Positions 23,934-32,192 of a stretch of DNA of 64,000 nt are shown piece after piece (position 1 is the first letter of the stretch; every line of letters starts with the position of its first letter). A model generated the notes under the pieces. It had not been told where the DNA came from. It did no database searches and worked only from the letters and a program-made list of their open reading frames with translations. Where the stretch lies: NCBI GenBank assembly GCA_028873965.1, contig JAPPMU010000031.1, positions 1-64,000 on the forward strand, given 5' to 3'. The translations under genes were made by a program, and so were the position numbers. Origin of the DNA: Chloroflexota bacterium (GTDB lineage: Bacteria; Chloroflexota; Dehalococcoidia; Lucifugimonadales; UBA3495).

Positions 23934-24935
23934 CTACAGCCGGTAGGCCCGAACCGCCGTCCCCTGGAACATCGCCGCCTTTTCTGCGGCTGAGTAGGCC
24001 GCGGTTACCCGTTTGAAGGCGTTCCAAGCCGTGGTGTAGGAATAGGAAGCCTTGTCCACCGGGAAGTTGCTCTCGAACATGCAGCGTTCCGGTCCAAATT
24101 GCTCAATGCAGTAGTCCAGCCAGGGCCGGATGGTTTCGGCCAGTTCATCTGAGTACGGCGGCGCTTCCCGCCGGTGCCAGTCGTAGCCGCTGATCACGTT
24201 GCCGAACCCGCCCAGCTTGACCACCACGTTTTCGTGGGCCGCCACCGCCGCAATGCCCTGCTGCCAGTCGGCGAACACCTCGTCCCGCCGGCCGGCGTAG
24301 GGGCCGACGCCCAACGGCCGGCCGATGTGGTTCAGGATGATCACGGCGTTCGGAAACGCCCCGGCCAGCTCGGCCAACTCAGGAAGTTGCGGATGGAACA
24401 CCAGGGCATCGAAGCTCAGGCCCATCCGCTGGAGCCGGTCGAACCCGGCGCGTAAGCCGACATCGGCCAGCATTCCGGGTGTGGTGGAACGTCCCAACGA
24501 TACTTCGGGGCTGGCGTCCCACGAGCACGAGAACCGAATCCCGCGGAACCGGTTGTTGCTGGCGGCCAGATGCGCTTCCAGCACCGGCGCCACCGCATCG
24601 CCCAGCATCAAGTCGGCGTTGGACACTATGCCAGCGGCAACTTCCGTCGGCCCGTATTGCCCGCTGGCGCTCTGGGCGGCCAGTCCCTGCACGAACTCGG
24701 TCTCTCCGATCGCCCGCATCTCCTCGGGACCCTTCGCCCGGTACATGGAGTGGCACTCGATGAAAACCGTCTGGGCGATGCTGTGGCCACCGCCCAGGTC
24801 CTCGGTCAGTTGGTCCAGCAGGTAGCGGTCGCCCTCGCGGTCCCAGAAGTGATGGTGCGGATCGCAGATGGGCAGCGCGGGATCGATGGCCTCTTCGGAT
24901 ACCTGGCTGAGCCAGGCCTCCCGTTGAGTGGACAT
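23934..24935 (-). CDS. amidohydrolase-2 family metal-dependent hydrolase
   Basis: A 333-residue TIM-barrel hydrolase of the 2-pyrone-4,6-dicarboxylate lactonase/amidohydrolase-2 group. The N-terminal ICDPHHHFWDREGDRYLL holds the HxH metal motif. LNHIGRPLGVGPYAG supplies the strand-5 His, and CMFESNFPVDKASYSYTTAW the late acidic motif. Likely reactions are lactone hydrolysis or decarboxylation in catabolism of ring-cleavage products. It lies 12 bp downstream of a CMD-family gene on the same strand, consistent with an aromatic-catabolism operon, though the substrate is not established. Confidence 0.87.
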   Translation of the reverse strand: MSTQREAWLSQVSEEAIDPALPICDPHHHFWDREGDRYLLDQLTEDLGGGHSIAQTVFIECHSMYRAKGPEEMRAIGETEFVQGLAAQSASGQYGPTEVAAGIVSNADLMLGDAVAPVLEAHLAASNNRFRGIRFSCSWDASPEVSLGRSTTPGMLADVGLRAGFDRLQRMGLSFDALVFHPQLPELAELAGAFPNAVIILNHIGRPLGVGPYAGRRDEVFADWQQGIAAVAAHENVVVKLGGFGNVISGYDWHRREAPPYSDELAETIRPWLDYCIEQFGPERCMFESNFPVDKASYSYTTAWNAFKRVTAAYSAAEKAAMFQGTAVRAYRL

Positions 24936-24947
24936 GTCGACCCCTCC

Positions 24948-25505
24948 TTAGACGGGAAGTGGCTTCTCGGTGATGTTGGCCGGCAGCTCCACGCCGAAGG
25001 CGTTGACGTTGAAGGCCAGCATGGAGTAACAACCCATCAATGTGGTGAGCTCGGCGGCGCCGTTCCTGCCAAAATGCTGCATCACCGCGTCGAAGGCGTC
25101 CTGGCTGACCCTCCGCGTGCGGAAGAACTGCCGGCCGTACTCGACCACCGCCGCCTCGTCGGCCGCCGGGTTGGGCAGCTCCTGCCGGTCCCGCAGGGCA
25201 TCGACGATCTCATCGCGCAGGCCGGCGGCGCGGGCCGGCGGCGCGTGGGCGTTCCAGATGAACTGGCAGTCGTTTTCCCGCGCCGCCACCAGCATTGCCA
25301 GCTCGCGTATCCGCGGCGACAGCGACGTGTCGGTACGCAGGTACAGGGCGAGACCCAGCGCGCGCTGCGCCACCTCCGGCGCGTTGAGCATCACCGATCC
25401 CGGCCCGGTGGCGGGCACCTCGCCCCGGTCGGCGACGAAGGCATCGAAAGCGTTGCGCTCATTCTCGGGTACCGATTCTCGGGTTACGGTTGGAGTACGG
25501 GCCAT
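24948..25505 (-). CDS. carboxymuconolactone decarboxylase (CMD/AhpD-like) family protein
   Basis: A 185-residue all-helical protein, ATG 25505 behind AGGGAGGACACC. The core SPRIRELAMLVAARENDCQFIWNAH matches the CMD family. The pair of redox cysteines (CxxC) of AhpD is missing: one Cys lies in NDCQF and no second Cys follows at +3, so peroxidase activity is unlikely and a decarboxylase-like or unknown role more likely. It is cotranscribed with the downstream amidohydrolase. Confidence 0.85.
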   Translation of the reverse strand: MARTPTVTRESVPENERNAFDAFVADRGEVPATGPGSVMLNAPEVAQRALGLALYLRTDTSLSPRIRELAMLVAARENDCQFIWNAHAPPARAAGLRDEIVDALRDRQELPNPAADEAAVVEYGRQFFRTRRVSQDAFDAVMQHFGRNGAAELTTLMGCYSMLAFNVNAFGVELPANITEKPLPV

Positions 25506-25568
25506 GGTGTCCTCCCTGTCTGTCTTTCTCGATGGTTCGGGCACAGTCTAACACCGTTTGCCGGAGCG

Positions 25569-25964
25569 TCATGGCGCAAAACTCGAACGCGCCTGGGCTC
25601 CCCAGCAGCCGTTGTTGTCGGTCATGATCCACAGCGACCGGTACGTGGCGATGGCCCCGCCCGACGCATCTCGCCGCGTGAACTGGATCAGGACGTGCAC
25701 CTTACGCGCTGAGCTGTGGATGACCTCGGTCGAGTCCAGGGTCGTGTGATGCCAGTCCGGGCTAGCCCGCGCGTAGAAGTCACGCAGGTAGGTTGCCTCC
25801 AGATCTGCGCGGTCATGCCAGATGGCCACGCCCTCGCCGGAGATGCGCACGTGCGGTAAATGCAGGAGGTCGTAGAGCGCGGCATCGTCCCGAGCGTTCA
25901 GCGTCGCCATGAACTTTTCGATGGCCTCAACCGCAGCGGTCGATGCTTCGTCAATTGCGTTCAT
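25569..25964 (-). CDS. SnoaL-like/DUF4440 protein
   Basis: A 131-residue cone-shaped alpha+beta (NTF2-like) protein: AAVEAIEKFMATLNARDDAAL, then LHLPHVRISGEGVAIW and later VHVLIQFTRRDASG and YRSLWIMTDNNGCWGAQARS. NTF2-like proteins serve as isomerases, hydrolases or ligand sensors. It lies 63 bp upstream of the CMD gene on the same strand and may belong to the same operon. The catalytic residues of known members cannot be assigned. Confidence 0.75.
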   Translation of the reverse strand: MNAIDEASTAAVEAIEKFMATLNARDDAALYDLLHLPHVRISGEGVAIWHDRADLEATYLRDFYARASPDWHHTTLDSTEVIHSSARKVHVLIQFTRRDASGGAIATYRSLWIMTDNNGCWGAQARSSFAP

Positions 25965-26288
25965 ATCGTTTCCTTTGGTCTGATGAGGTGGTCGTAGCGA
26001 GGCCGGGCTGTGGTGGAAGTTGTTGCAGTTTAGAGTCAGCAGAGCCCCTTGAGGGAGGCACGTCGTTCCTGCGAAAGCAGGAACCCAGAAAGCCTATGCA
26101 TTGGCTATCCTGAGCGCCGCAAGGATTTCATGGATACCGGCTTTCTCCGGTATGACGGTTTGGGACTGAGCATGTCTCCGCAAGTCTAAACAGTTACCGG
26201 ACCTTCCCGCAGATTGTCGGCCCGTAGCGAATGTTGTACCATCGTTTGGCTTCAAATTCCCAATAGCCGGCACCCGGAGGATAGCTTT
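25965..26288. other. 324-bp intergenic region between divergent genes, with a palindromic repeat
   Basis: No gene is visible. 26065-26155 carries the paired-hairpin repeat (CGTCGTTCCTGCGAAAGCAGG, then TGGATACCGGCTTTCTCCGG and TATGACGG), without the 18-bp inverted ends of the 173-bp element. The remainder presumably holds promoters for both flanking genes. Confidence 0.5.
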
Positions 26289-27464
26289 ATGGCCAGCACC
26301 GCACAACGTGAACGCGACATCGCCATCGTGGGCGTCGCCGAATCGGACGAGATGGGCAACGTTCCCAGCAAGTCCTCCCTCCAGCACCACGCCGAAGCGG
26401 CCTACAACGCGCTGGACGATGCTGGCCTCTCCATGTCCGACGTGAACGGGCTGATGACCGCCGGCTTCAGCACCCTGGCCACCGCAGAGTACTTCGGCGT
26501 CCAGCCGTCTTTTACTGACAACACCTCCGTCGGCGGCTCGTCATTCGTAATCCACGTCGCCCACGCTGCTGCCGCCATCCGCGCCGGCTACTGCGACACG
26601 GTGCTGATCACCCACGGCCAGGCAGGCCGCTCTACCCGCGCGCCGGTTCCGCCGGACCGCAACCTCCCGGTGGCGCAGTACGAGACGCCCTACGGCATGA
26701 TCGGGCAGCCCATCAACTACGCCATGGCCTGCACCCGCTACATGCACGAGTACGGCGAGGACCGCACCCGCCAGGCGCTGGCCGAGATCGCTGTATCCAC
26801 CCGCAAGTGGGCCAACCTGAACCCAATGGCCTACATGAAGGATTCGCCGATGTCCTTCGACGACTACCACAACTCCCGTTGGGTGGCCTGGCCATTCCAC
26901 CTGTTCGATTGCTGCTTGGTGACCGACTCCGGCGCGGCGATCATCGTGACCACCGCCGAGAAGGCCGCCAACTGCAAGAAGCAGCCGGTGTGGGTCCTGG
27001 GCGCCGCCGAGGGCCACGACCACAACCTCATCAGCTTCATGCCCAACCACACCTCGACGTGGGCCCGCGAGACCGGGCCGCTGTCGCTGGAGCGCGCCGG
27101 CCTGACCCACGACGACATCGACCACACGATGATCTACGACTCCTTCACCTACACCACCCTGGTGACCATCGAGAGTCTCGGCTTCTGCGGCCCCGGTGAG
27201 GGTCCGGATTTCGTGGCCAACCAGCGCACGGCTCCGGGCGGCGACTTCGCCCTCAACACCAACGGCGGCGGCCTCTCCTACTCTCACCCCGGTATGTACG
27301 GCAGCTTCCTGTTGGTGGAATCCGTGCGCCAACTGCGTGGCGAGTGCGGCGACCGTCAGGTTCACCGCAAGGGTTCGTCGGACCAGCCGGCAGCAACCAG
27401 CATGGTCAACGGCACCGGCGGCTCCCTGTCCTCAACCGGAACGGTGGTGCTGGCGACCGGCTAG
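26289..27464 (+). CDS. SCP2-type thiolase homologue without the nucleophilic Cys
   Basis: A 391-residue thiolase-fold protein, ATG 26289 behind CCCGGAGG. DIAIVGVAESDEMG opens the fold, and the C-terminal NTNGGGLSYSHPGMYG keeps the catalytic His of thiolases. Where acetylating thiolases have Cys, the segment reads DNTSVGGSSFVIHVAHAAA (Val81), so it cannot form the usual acyl-enzyme. Such Cys-less homologues are common next to OB-fold (DUF35) partners and may act as retro-aldolases or scaffolds; no DUF35 gene is adjacent here. The last 27 bp are repeated at 27841-27867 as part of a tandem duplication. Confidence 0.85.
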   Translation: MASTAQRERDIAIVGVAESDEMGNVPSKSSLQHHAEAAYNALDDAGLSMSDVNGLMTAGFSTLATAEYFGVQPSFTDNTSVGGSSFVIHVAHAAAAIRAGYCDTVLITHGQAGRSTRAPVPPDRNLPVAQYETPYGMIGQPINYAMACTRYMHEYGEDRTRQALAEIAVSTRKWANLNPMAYMKDSPMSFDDYHNSRWVAWPFHLFDCCLVTDSGAAIIVTTAEKAANCKKQPVWVLGAAEGHDHNLISFMPNHTSTWARETGPLSLERAGLTHDDIDHTMIYDSFTYTTLVTIESLGFCGPGEGPDFVANQRTAPGGDFALNTNGGGLSYSHPGMYGSFLLVESVRQLRGECGDRQVHRKGSSDQPAATSMVNGTGGSLSSTGTVVLATG

Positions 27465-27487
27465 CCGCCCACCACCCCCATGCTACA

Positions 27488-27841
27488 ATGGAGTTCGTCA
27501 AGCGGGTAGCCCGGAACTACTGGGTTGCCTACTACCTGGTGTACGTTGCCGGCGTAGCTTTTGGTCTGTGGCGGTATTGGCCGCGTTTGCTGAGAGATGA
27601 CGGCATACTGTGGTTGGCCGCCATTTTTGCCGTTTCAGCAGGCATCGCCCTGCTGGCGGCGATCTTCCTGGAGGTGTTCGGACGCATGGTGCTGCTGATA
27701 CCGGCCGCTATCAAGAAAATCAAAGAGCAAGAGCGCAAACGCGTTGCCGACGCCTTGGCCAAAGCCGGCGTCCGCTCGGCCGATTCGGGTAAGGCGCTGA
27801 CTCCGGAGGAAATCCGGAACATTTTGCAGGGCGAACCATAG
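27488..27841 (+). CDS. small two-helix membrane protein (copy 1)
   Basis: A 117-residue protein, ATG 27488 (GGAG lies only after the start, so the ribosome site is weak). There are two transmembrane segments, about residues 11-30 (YWVAYYLVYVAGVAFGLW) and 40-68 (ILWLAAIFAVSAGIALLAAIF), then a basic amphipathic helix (AAIKKIKEQERKRVADAL) and a tail ending LTPEEIRNILQGEP. The function is unknown. A frameshifted paralogue follows directly. Confidence 0.7.
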   Translation: MEFVKRVARNYWVAYYLVYVAGVAFGLWRYWPRLLRDDGILWLAAIFAVSAGIALLAAIFLEVFGRMVLLIPAAIKKIKEQERKRVADALAKAGVRSADSGKALTPEEIRNILQGEP

Positions 27842-27890
27842 GAACGGTGGTGCTGGCGACAGGCTAGCCGTCCACCCCCTCCGTGCTAGA

Positions 27891-28267
27891 ATGGAGTCCG
27901 TCAAGCGAGTATTCAGGAATTACTGGCTGGTCTATTACGTCGTCTACGTCGGCGGCGTGGCGCTGGGACTGGGACGTTACTGGCCGCAGTTGACTGCCCA
28001 TGACGCATACTCTGGTTGGCGGCGATATTCGGCGTGTCTGCCGGCTCCGCGCTGCTGGTCGCAATCTTTCTGGAGGTAATGGGTCGTATGGTGCTGCTGA
28101 TCCCCGCCGCGTGGAAAAAGATCAAAGACCAAGGGATCAAGGAAGGCCGCGCTGAAGGCCGCGCCGAGGAACGCCAACGCATTCTCGACGCAGTGGAGCA
28201 ACTTGGAGATCAAGTGCCTCCTGAAATCCTCGACATCTTGCGCGGCGAATCCGACCGGCGCGGCTGA
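27891..28267 (+). pseudogene. small two-helix membrane protein (copy 2, frameshifted)
   Basis: The first half (MESVKRVFRNYWLVYYVVYVGG...) reads in the frame of ATG 27891, but near 28005 the alignment with copy 1 loses one G (GACGGCATACT becomes GACGCATACT). The rest (AAIFGVSAGSALLVAIFLEV through PPEILDILRGESDRRG) continues in the next frame to 28267. The second frame has its own ATG at 28016, so an N-terminally shortened product is conceivable. A sequencing error is the other explanation. It also gained EGRAEGRAEE repeats in the basic helix. Confidence 0.75.
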
Positions 28268-28336
28268 TGCCTGCCGCGCTTGGCTCAAAGAACCCATCTA
28301 TGGAAGACCAAGGATAACGCTCACTCGATAGGCTTT

Positions 28337-29428
28337 ATGGACATCGTAATCATCGGCCTCCCCCAATCGGGCAAAACCACACTCTTCAACGCGCTCACCC
28401 TGGGCAAGTCCGACGCCAGCGGCGCATCGGGCAGCCCCACCGAAATGCACATCGGCACGGTCAAGGTGCCCGACTCGCGTCTCGACCACCTGGGCGACAT
28501 CTACCATCCCCGCAAGATCGTTCCCGCTGAGATCCGCTACACCGATCTGCCCGGGCCGGAGGGCATGGCCCGATCCCAGGGGATCAGCGGCAGGTATCGG
28601 AACATCCTCCAGTCCGCCACCGCCTTCCTGGTCGTGGTGCGCGCCTTTCACAACGACTCGGTGCCCCATCCCACCGACGAGGTGGACCCTGCCCGCGACC
28701 TCGAAGCCATGCTCGGCGAGCTGACCTTTGCCGACCTGGAGGTGCTGGAGCGAGCTTCGACGCGCCTCGCCGACCAGGTGAACAAAACCAAACCCGCCGA
28801 GAGGCCGATGGTGGTCCGTCAGAAGGAGACCGTGGACAAGGCCCGAGCCGGCCTGGAGAACGGCGTGCCGGTGCGGCTCCAGACTTTCAGCGATTCGGAA
28901 CGTTCCATCCTGGTCAACTACCAACTGCTCACGGACAAGAACGTGATCGCCGTTTTCAACACGGACGAGGGCGCCGACCACATGTCAATCTCCGGCCTGG
29001 ATATCGATCCTGCGCTCACCGCCGGCGTGGGCCAGGTGAGCATCAGCGCACGGGTAGAGGCCGAGCTGAGCACAATGGATCCCGAAGAGGCCGAGGAGTT
29101 CCGCTCGGACTTCGGCTTGGGCGAATCGGCCACGTCGCAGGTGATCCGCGCCAGTTACGACACGCTTGGCCTCGTGTCCTTCCTGACCGTGGGCGACGAC
29201 GAAGTTCGCGCCTGGAGTGTTCCCGGCGGCATGCCGGCGGTCAACGCGGCCGGCGTCATCCATACCGACTTTACCCGCGGGTTCATCCGGGCGGAGGTCA
29301 TCGCCTACGATGACTATCGTGCCTGCGGCGGCATGGTCCAGGGGCGCAAGGAAGGACTGCTCCGCTCCGAAGGCAAGACCTATCCGGTGAAGGACGGGGA
29401 CATCATCAACTTCCTGGTCAACGTGTAG
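28337..29428 (+). CDS. YchF/OLA1-like P-loop GTPase/ATPase with C-terminal TGS-like domain
   Basis: A 363-residue cytoplasmic protein, ATG 28337. The P-loop is GLPQSGKTTLFNAL, G3 is DLPGPEGM (switch II DxxG), and FNTDEGAD stands at G4 (YchF uses a relaxed NxxE motif). A long helical insertion lies at about 130-180. The C-terminus FIRAEVIAYDDYRACGG ... PVKDGDIINFLVNV matches the YchF TGS/DUF933 domain. Canonical YchF binds ribosomes and prefers ATP; this sequence is shorter and divergent, so a second, specialised YchF-like protein is possible. The GNAT gene starts 5 bp after its stop, so the two are probably cotranscribed. Confidence 0.82.
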   Translation: MDIVIIGLPQSGKTTLFNALTLGKSDASGASGSPTEMHIGTVKVPDSRLDHLGDIYHPRKIVPAEIRYTDLPGPEGMARSQGISGRYRNILQSATAFLVVVRAFHNDSVPHPTDEVDPARDLEAMLGELTFADLEVLERASTRLADQVNKTKPAERPMVVRQKETVDKARAGLENGVPVRLQTFSDSERSILVNYQLLTDKNVIAVFNTDEGADHMSISGLDIDPALTAGVGQVSISARVEAELSTMDPEEAEEFRSDFGLGESATSQVIRASYDTLGLVSFLTVGDDEVRAWSVPGGMPAVNAAGVIHTDFTRGFIRAEVIAYDDYRACGGMVQGRKEGLLRSEGKTYPVKDGDIINFLVNV

Positions 29429-29433
29429 GCGTC

Positions 29434-29940
29434 ATGCTGATCGTTCGCCAATTCCGCGCTGAAGACGCCGAGGCTGTCCGCGACTTGTTCGCGCACGCCC
29501 AGGACGACGTCGCTGAGAGCTACAGTCACACCGCGGCCGACCGCGAGGGGTTCCACGAATACATCGACGGCGCCCTCAACCACGATCTGGCTCACGTCGA
29601 GCAGAGTTACCTGCAACGACCGCGCAGCAACTTCTGGATTGCCGAACTGGATGGGCAGACGGTGGGTTGCATCGGCGCCTACCGACGGGACGACGAAGAG
29701 GCGGAGATAAGACGCCTGGCGGTGGACCGGTCCGCGCGCCGGCAGGGTGTCGCTTCCAGGTTGCTGGATCAGGCGGAGGAGTTCTGCCGCGACGCCGGCT
29801 ACGCCCGCGCCATCGTCTGGACCGCCAACCACATGACCGCCGCCATCGCCTTCCTCCAGCATCGCGGCTACCACGAACTGGAAGACCACGCCTTCCCGCA
29901 CACCAGCCTGACGCTGTTTCTGTATGGGCTGGAGCTGTAG
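29434..29940 (+). CDS. GNAT-family N-acetyltransferase
   Basis: A 168-residue acetyltransferase. Motif A is EIRRLAVDRSARRQGVASRL (the R/Q-x-x-G-x-A pyrophosphate loop), followed by a helix and AIVWTANHMTAAIAFLQHRG, the usual motif B region. The acetyl-CoA donor is implied, but the acceptor is unknown. It starts 5 bp after the YchF-like stop. Confidence 0.87.
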   Translation: MLIVRQFRAEDAEAVRDLFAHAQDDVAESYSHTAADREGFHEYIDGALNHDLAHVEQSYLQRPRSNFWIAELDGQTVGCIGAYRRDDEEAEIRRLAVDRSARRQGVASRLLDQAEEFCRDAGYARAIVWTANHMTAAIAFLQHRGYHELEDHAFPHTSLTLFLYGLEL

Positions 29941-30003
29941 GCAGCGCGTTTGCGCTCGCCGGCGGCGGTTTTAGTAATATTGGATGGTAAGGAGGTGGCG
30001 ACG

Positions 30004-31389
30004 ATGCATATTACTGGGATGAAGATCGAGGGGATACCGCCGTTCACGGATAAGGTTGAGTTCGAGTTCGACAAGCGTGTGAACGTGTTTATTGGACCGA
30101 ATGCGGTTGGAAAGACCGCCGCACTACTTGGTCTGTCACAAATTCCGTCAGGCCCGCCGTATGGGATTATAAATTATGTTGGTGAAGTCGGCTGGCAGGA
30201 GCTTTCAGTAAGCCCGGATTGGCCGATGGTATCTGAGGAACAGTCAAACCACGAGGATGACCAACACCCTGCACCGAAATGGGATGAAGCTCCTTTCGTC
30301 TATGTTGGGGCAACACGGCTCAATTTACCCGAACAAGCGGATTTGTTCGGCGATATAGGTGAAATTGTCCCGGTAGATCCGCGAATTGTACGCCAATTTA
30401 TTTTTGAGCCCGTGGTTGCCACCGGCAGCGGCGGAAGGACCAACACATTCGACGCGAGCGTAGTTGAATCAGCCATAGGCGGTTGGGCTTGGCAACCGTC
30501 TGACACCGTAGGCGAATCTGACTCCGATCCGGCTTTCGCAATGAGGCAAGAGTATTTCAGAAAGCAACAATTTGATACCGCTATCGAACTGGGATTGCGA
30601 TGTGCGCACAGTATCTGCAACGAGATAATCACGAGTAACAGGCCGCGCAACTTTGTAAAACCAGGGGAGGGCGATATGATAAGCAATCTCAGGGCTACTA
30701 CACCTGAGATTCAACGCGGTATGGGTATTATGACGGTCGATAATGCTATATGGAGCAACCCTGATCCGCTATACGCTGGCAATCTGAGTGCAGGTTCACA
30801 GGGAACACTAATGTGGGTATGGCTTTTGGCGCTAAAGATGGTTCATCATTATGGCTACCGGACTGATTGGGATCAGCGGCCGGCCATCCTCCTCATCGAC
30901 GAAATCGAAAACCACCTGCATCCCACCTGGCAGCGGCGCGTAATCCCTGCGTTGCTGGATCATTTCCCCGGGTTGCAGATTTTCGCCACCACCCACTCGC
31001 CCTTCGTGGTGGCTGGGTTGAAAAAGGGACAAGTGCATCTATTGAAACGGGATGAGAACGGCGTCGTCACCGCCAGCGCTAACACCGAGAATATCGAGGG
31101 CTGGACGGCTGATGAGATTTTGCGGGTCTATATGGGCGTGGACGAACCCACCGATGAGTTAACTGCTCAAGCTGCGCGGGAGCTGCGTCGGTTGCGGGCT
31201 CAACCCCCAGTGATGGACGAGTGGGAGGAGGAAGAGCGGCAAGCGGAAATACGGCGGCTCCGCCAAATCGTTGACCGTGCCGAGCTGTCGGGGCCGCGGG
31301 CAGCGGAGGACGCGCGGTTCCTCGCCGATCTCAGATCCATATTGCACCGTTACAGTCAGTCGCAAAACTTGAACCAGGAGAACGGCTGA
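30004..31389 (+). CDS. Septu-like AAA ATPase (PtuA-like), module 1
   Basis: A 461-residue ABC/SMC-type AAA ATPase; ATG 30004 follows a strong AAGGAGGTGG. Walker A is GPNAVGKT (31-38), Walker B AILLIDEIENHLHP (about 293-306), and the H-switch TTHSPFVVAG. The next gene encodes an HNH nuclease 1 bp away, the gene order of Septu (ptuA-ptuB) anti-phage systems, in which the ATPase senses or gates the nuclease. The N-terminal two thirds are AT-richer than the rest, whereas about 30880-31140 is nearly identical at DNA level to the second ATPase (36454-37788), suggesting a chimera or gene conversion. An OLD-like ATPase is the alternative. Confidence 0.82.
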   Translation: MHITGMKIEGIPPFTDKVEFEFDKRVNVFIGPNAVGKTAALLGLSQIPSGPPYGIINYVGEVGWQELSVSPDWPMVSEEQSNHEDDQHPAPKWDEAPFVYVGATRLNLPEQADLFGDIGEIVPVDPRIVRQFIFEPVVATGSGGRTNTFDASVVESAIGGWAWQPSDTVGESDSDPAFAMRQEYFRKQQFDTAIELGLRCAHSICNEIITSNRPRNFVKPGEGDMISNLRATTPEIQRGMGIMTVDNAIWSNPDPLYAGNLSAGSQGTLMWVWLLALKMVHHYGYRTDWDQRPAILLIDEIENHLHPTWQRRVIPALLDHFPGLQIFATTHSPFVVAGLKKGQVHLLKRDENGVVTASANTENIEGWTADEILRVYMGVDEPTDELTAQAARELRRLRAQPPVMDEWEEEERQAEIRRLRQIVDRAELSGPRAAEDARFLADLRSILHRYSQSQNLNQENG

Positions 31390-31390
31390 C

Positions 31391-32128
31391 ATGCACACGG
31401 TGGAACGGCCCGGAAACGAACCCCAAGAACTTGCGAGACTACGACAGAACAGAACCGACGATTTCGGTTCGTTGAACCATTCTTTGGATCGCGTCTTTGG
31501 TGGTGTTTGCGCCTACTGTGAGCGTGAACCTTTGTGGAGGGCGCCGGAAGACGGCTTGGGTGCGCAAGATTCCGACTTGACCGACGAAGAAGGAGTGCTT
31601 TTCACTTGCGACCATTTTCGACCGAGACACCTGTTCCCCGATCTAATCTACGACTGGAACAACTTGGTTTACGCTTGTCAGGCATGTAACGGTGTAAAAG
31701 GTGGGCAATGGCCCGGCGACGCCGACGAAGCGGACTCGTACATCGACCCGTGTGCGGAACCATCAAGCGGAGTTGATCCGAACGCTGTTTTTCAGTACCG
31801 ATTAGACACCGGAGAGATTGAGGTACGTGCCGGCGTAACAGGGGTTACCAGAGCAAACGCGCAGCAGACCATAGACGATCTGGCCCTGAATTGCTTCACG
31901 ACCCAGCGCGAAGCAATTTTGCGTGATGTCAAGGTGCGCCGGGTCCATCTACCGACGTATCGCCACCAACGTGCCAAGCGTGTTGCGGAAACCCTGGACA
32001 ATGTTGCTGCGATAACGCCGCATCTGTTGCCCGTGATGGTGTCCAGCGTCGTATCTCCCCGTGCCCGATTCTCCTCCATCTGCCGACAGCAGGTGGAGCA
32101 GACCGGATACGGGCGTTATCTGATTTGA
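31391..32128 (+). CDS. HNH endonuclease, PtuB-like, module 1
   Basis: A 245-residue predicted nuclease. Cys pairs GVCAYCERE and ACQACNGVKG flank the HNH core FTCDHFRPR (His) and DWNNLVYAC (Asn), the arrangement of zinc-supported TIGR02646/PtuB-type HNH proteins. It probably cuts nucleic acid when released or activated by the ATPase during phage infection. The start is 1 bp after the ATPase stop, so the genes are coupled. A paralogue is encoded at 35726-36451. An acidic insertion of about 20 residues between the first Cys pair and the His is not present in the paralogue. Confidence 0.82.
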   Translation: MHTVERPGNEPQELARLRQNRTDDFGSLNHSLDRVFGGVCAYCEREPLWRAPEDGLGAQDSDLTDEEGVLFTCDHFRPRHLFPDLIYDWNNLVYACQACNGVKGGQWPGDADEADSYIDPCAEPSSGVDPNAVFQYRLDTGEIEVRAGVTGVTRANAQQTIDDLALNCFTTQREAILRDVKVRRVHLPTYRHQRAKRVAETLDNVAAITPHLLPVMVSSVVSPRARFSSICRQQVEQTGYGRYLI

Positions 32129-32192
32129 TCTATCAAATAATCCGCCACGTCATTCCTCGCATTTTCTTACTGCGGCTGCCGGGGTGCTCACC

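Larger units (their letters stand above)
27438..28270. repeat. tandem duplication (about 403-bp units) including a thiolase 3' end
   Basis: Unit 1 begins at 27438 with GGAACGGTGGTGCTGGCGAC, the last codons of the thiolase homologue, then CGGCTAG and the spacer, then a small membrane-protein gene. Unit 2 begins at 27841 with the same words and continues through a diverged copy of the small gene. The duplication breakpoint therefore lies inside the thiolase gene, and the second copy of its tail is noncoding. Confidence 0.8.

Noticed and set aside
28005-28020. Programmed ribosomal frameshift in the second small membrane gene
   Set aside because: No slippery heptamer or downstream structure is evident; comparison with copy 1 shows a simple loss of one G.
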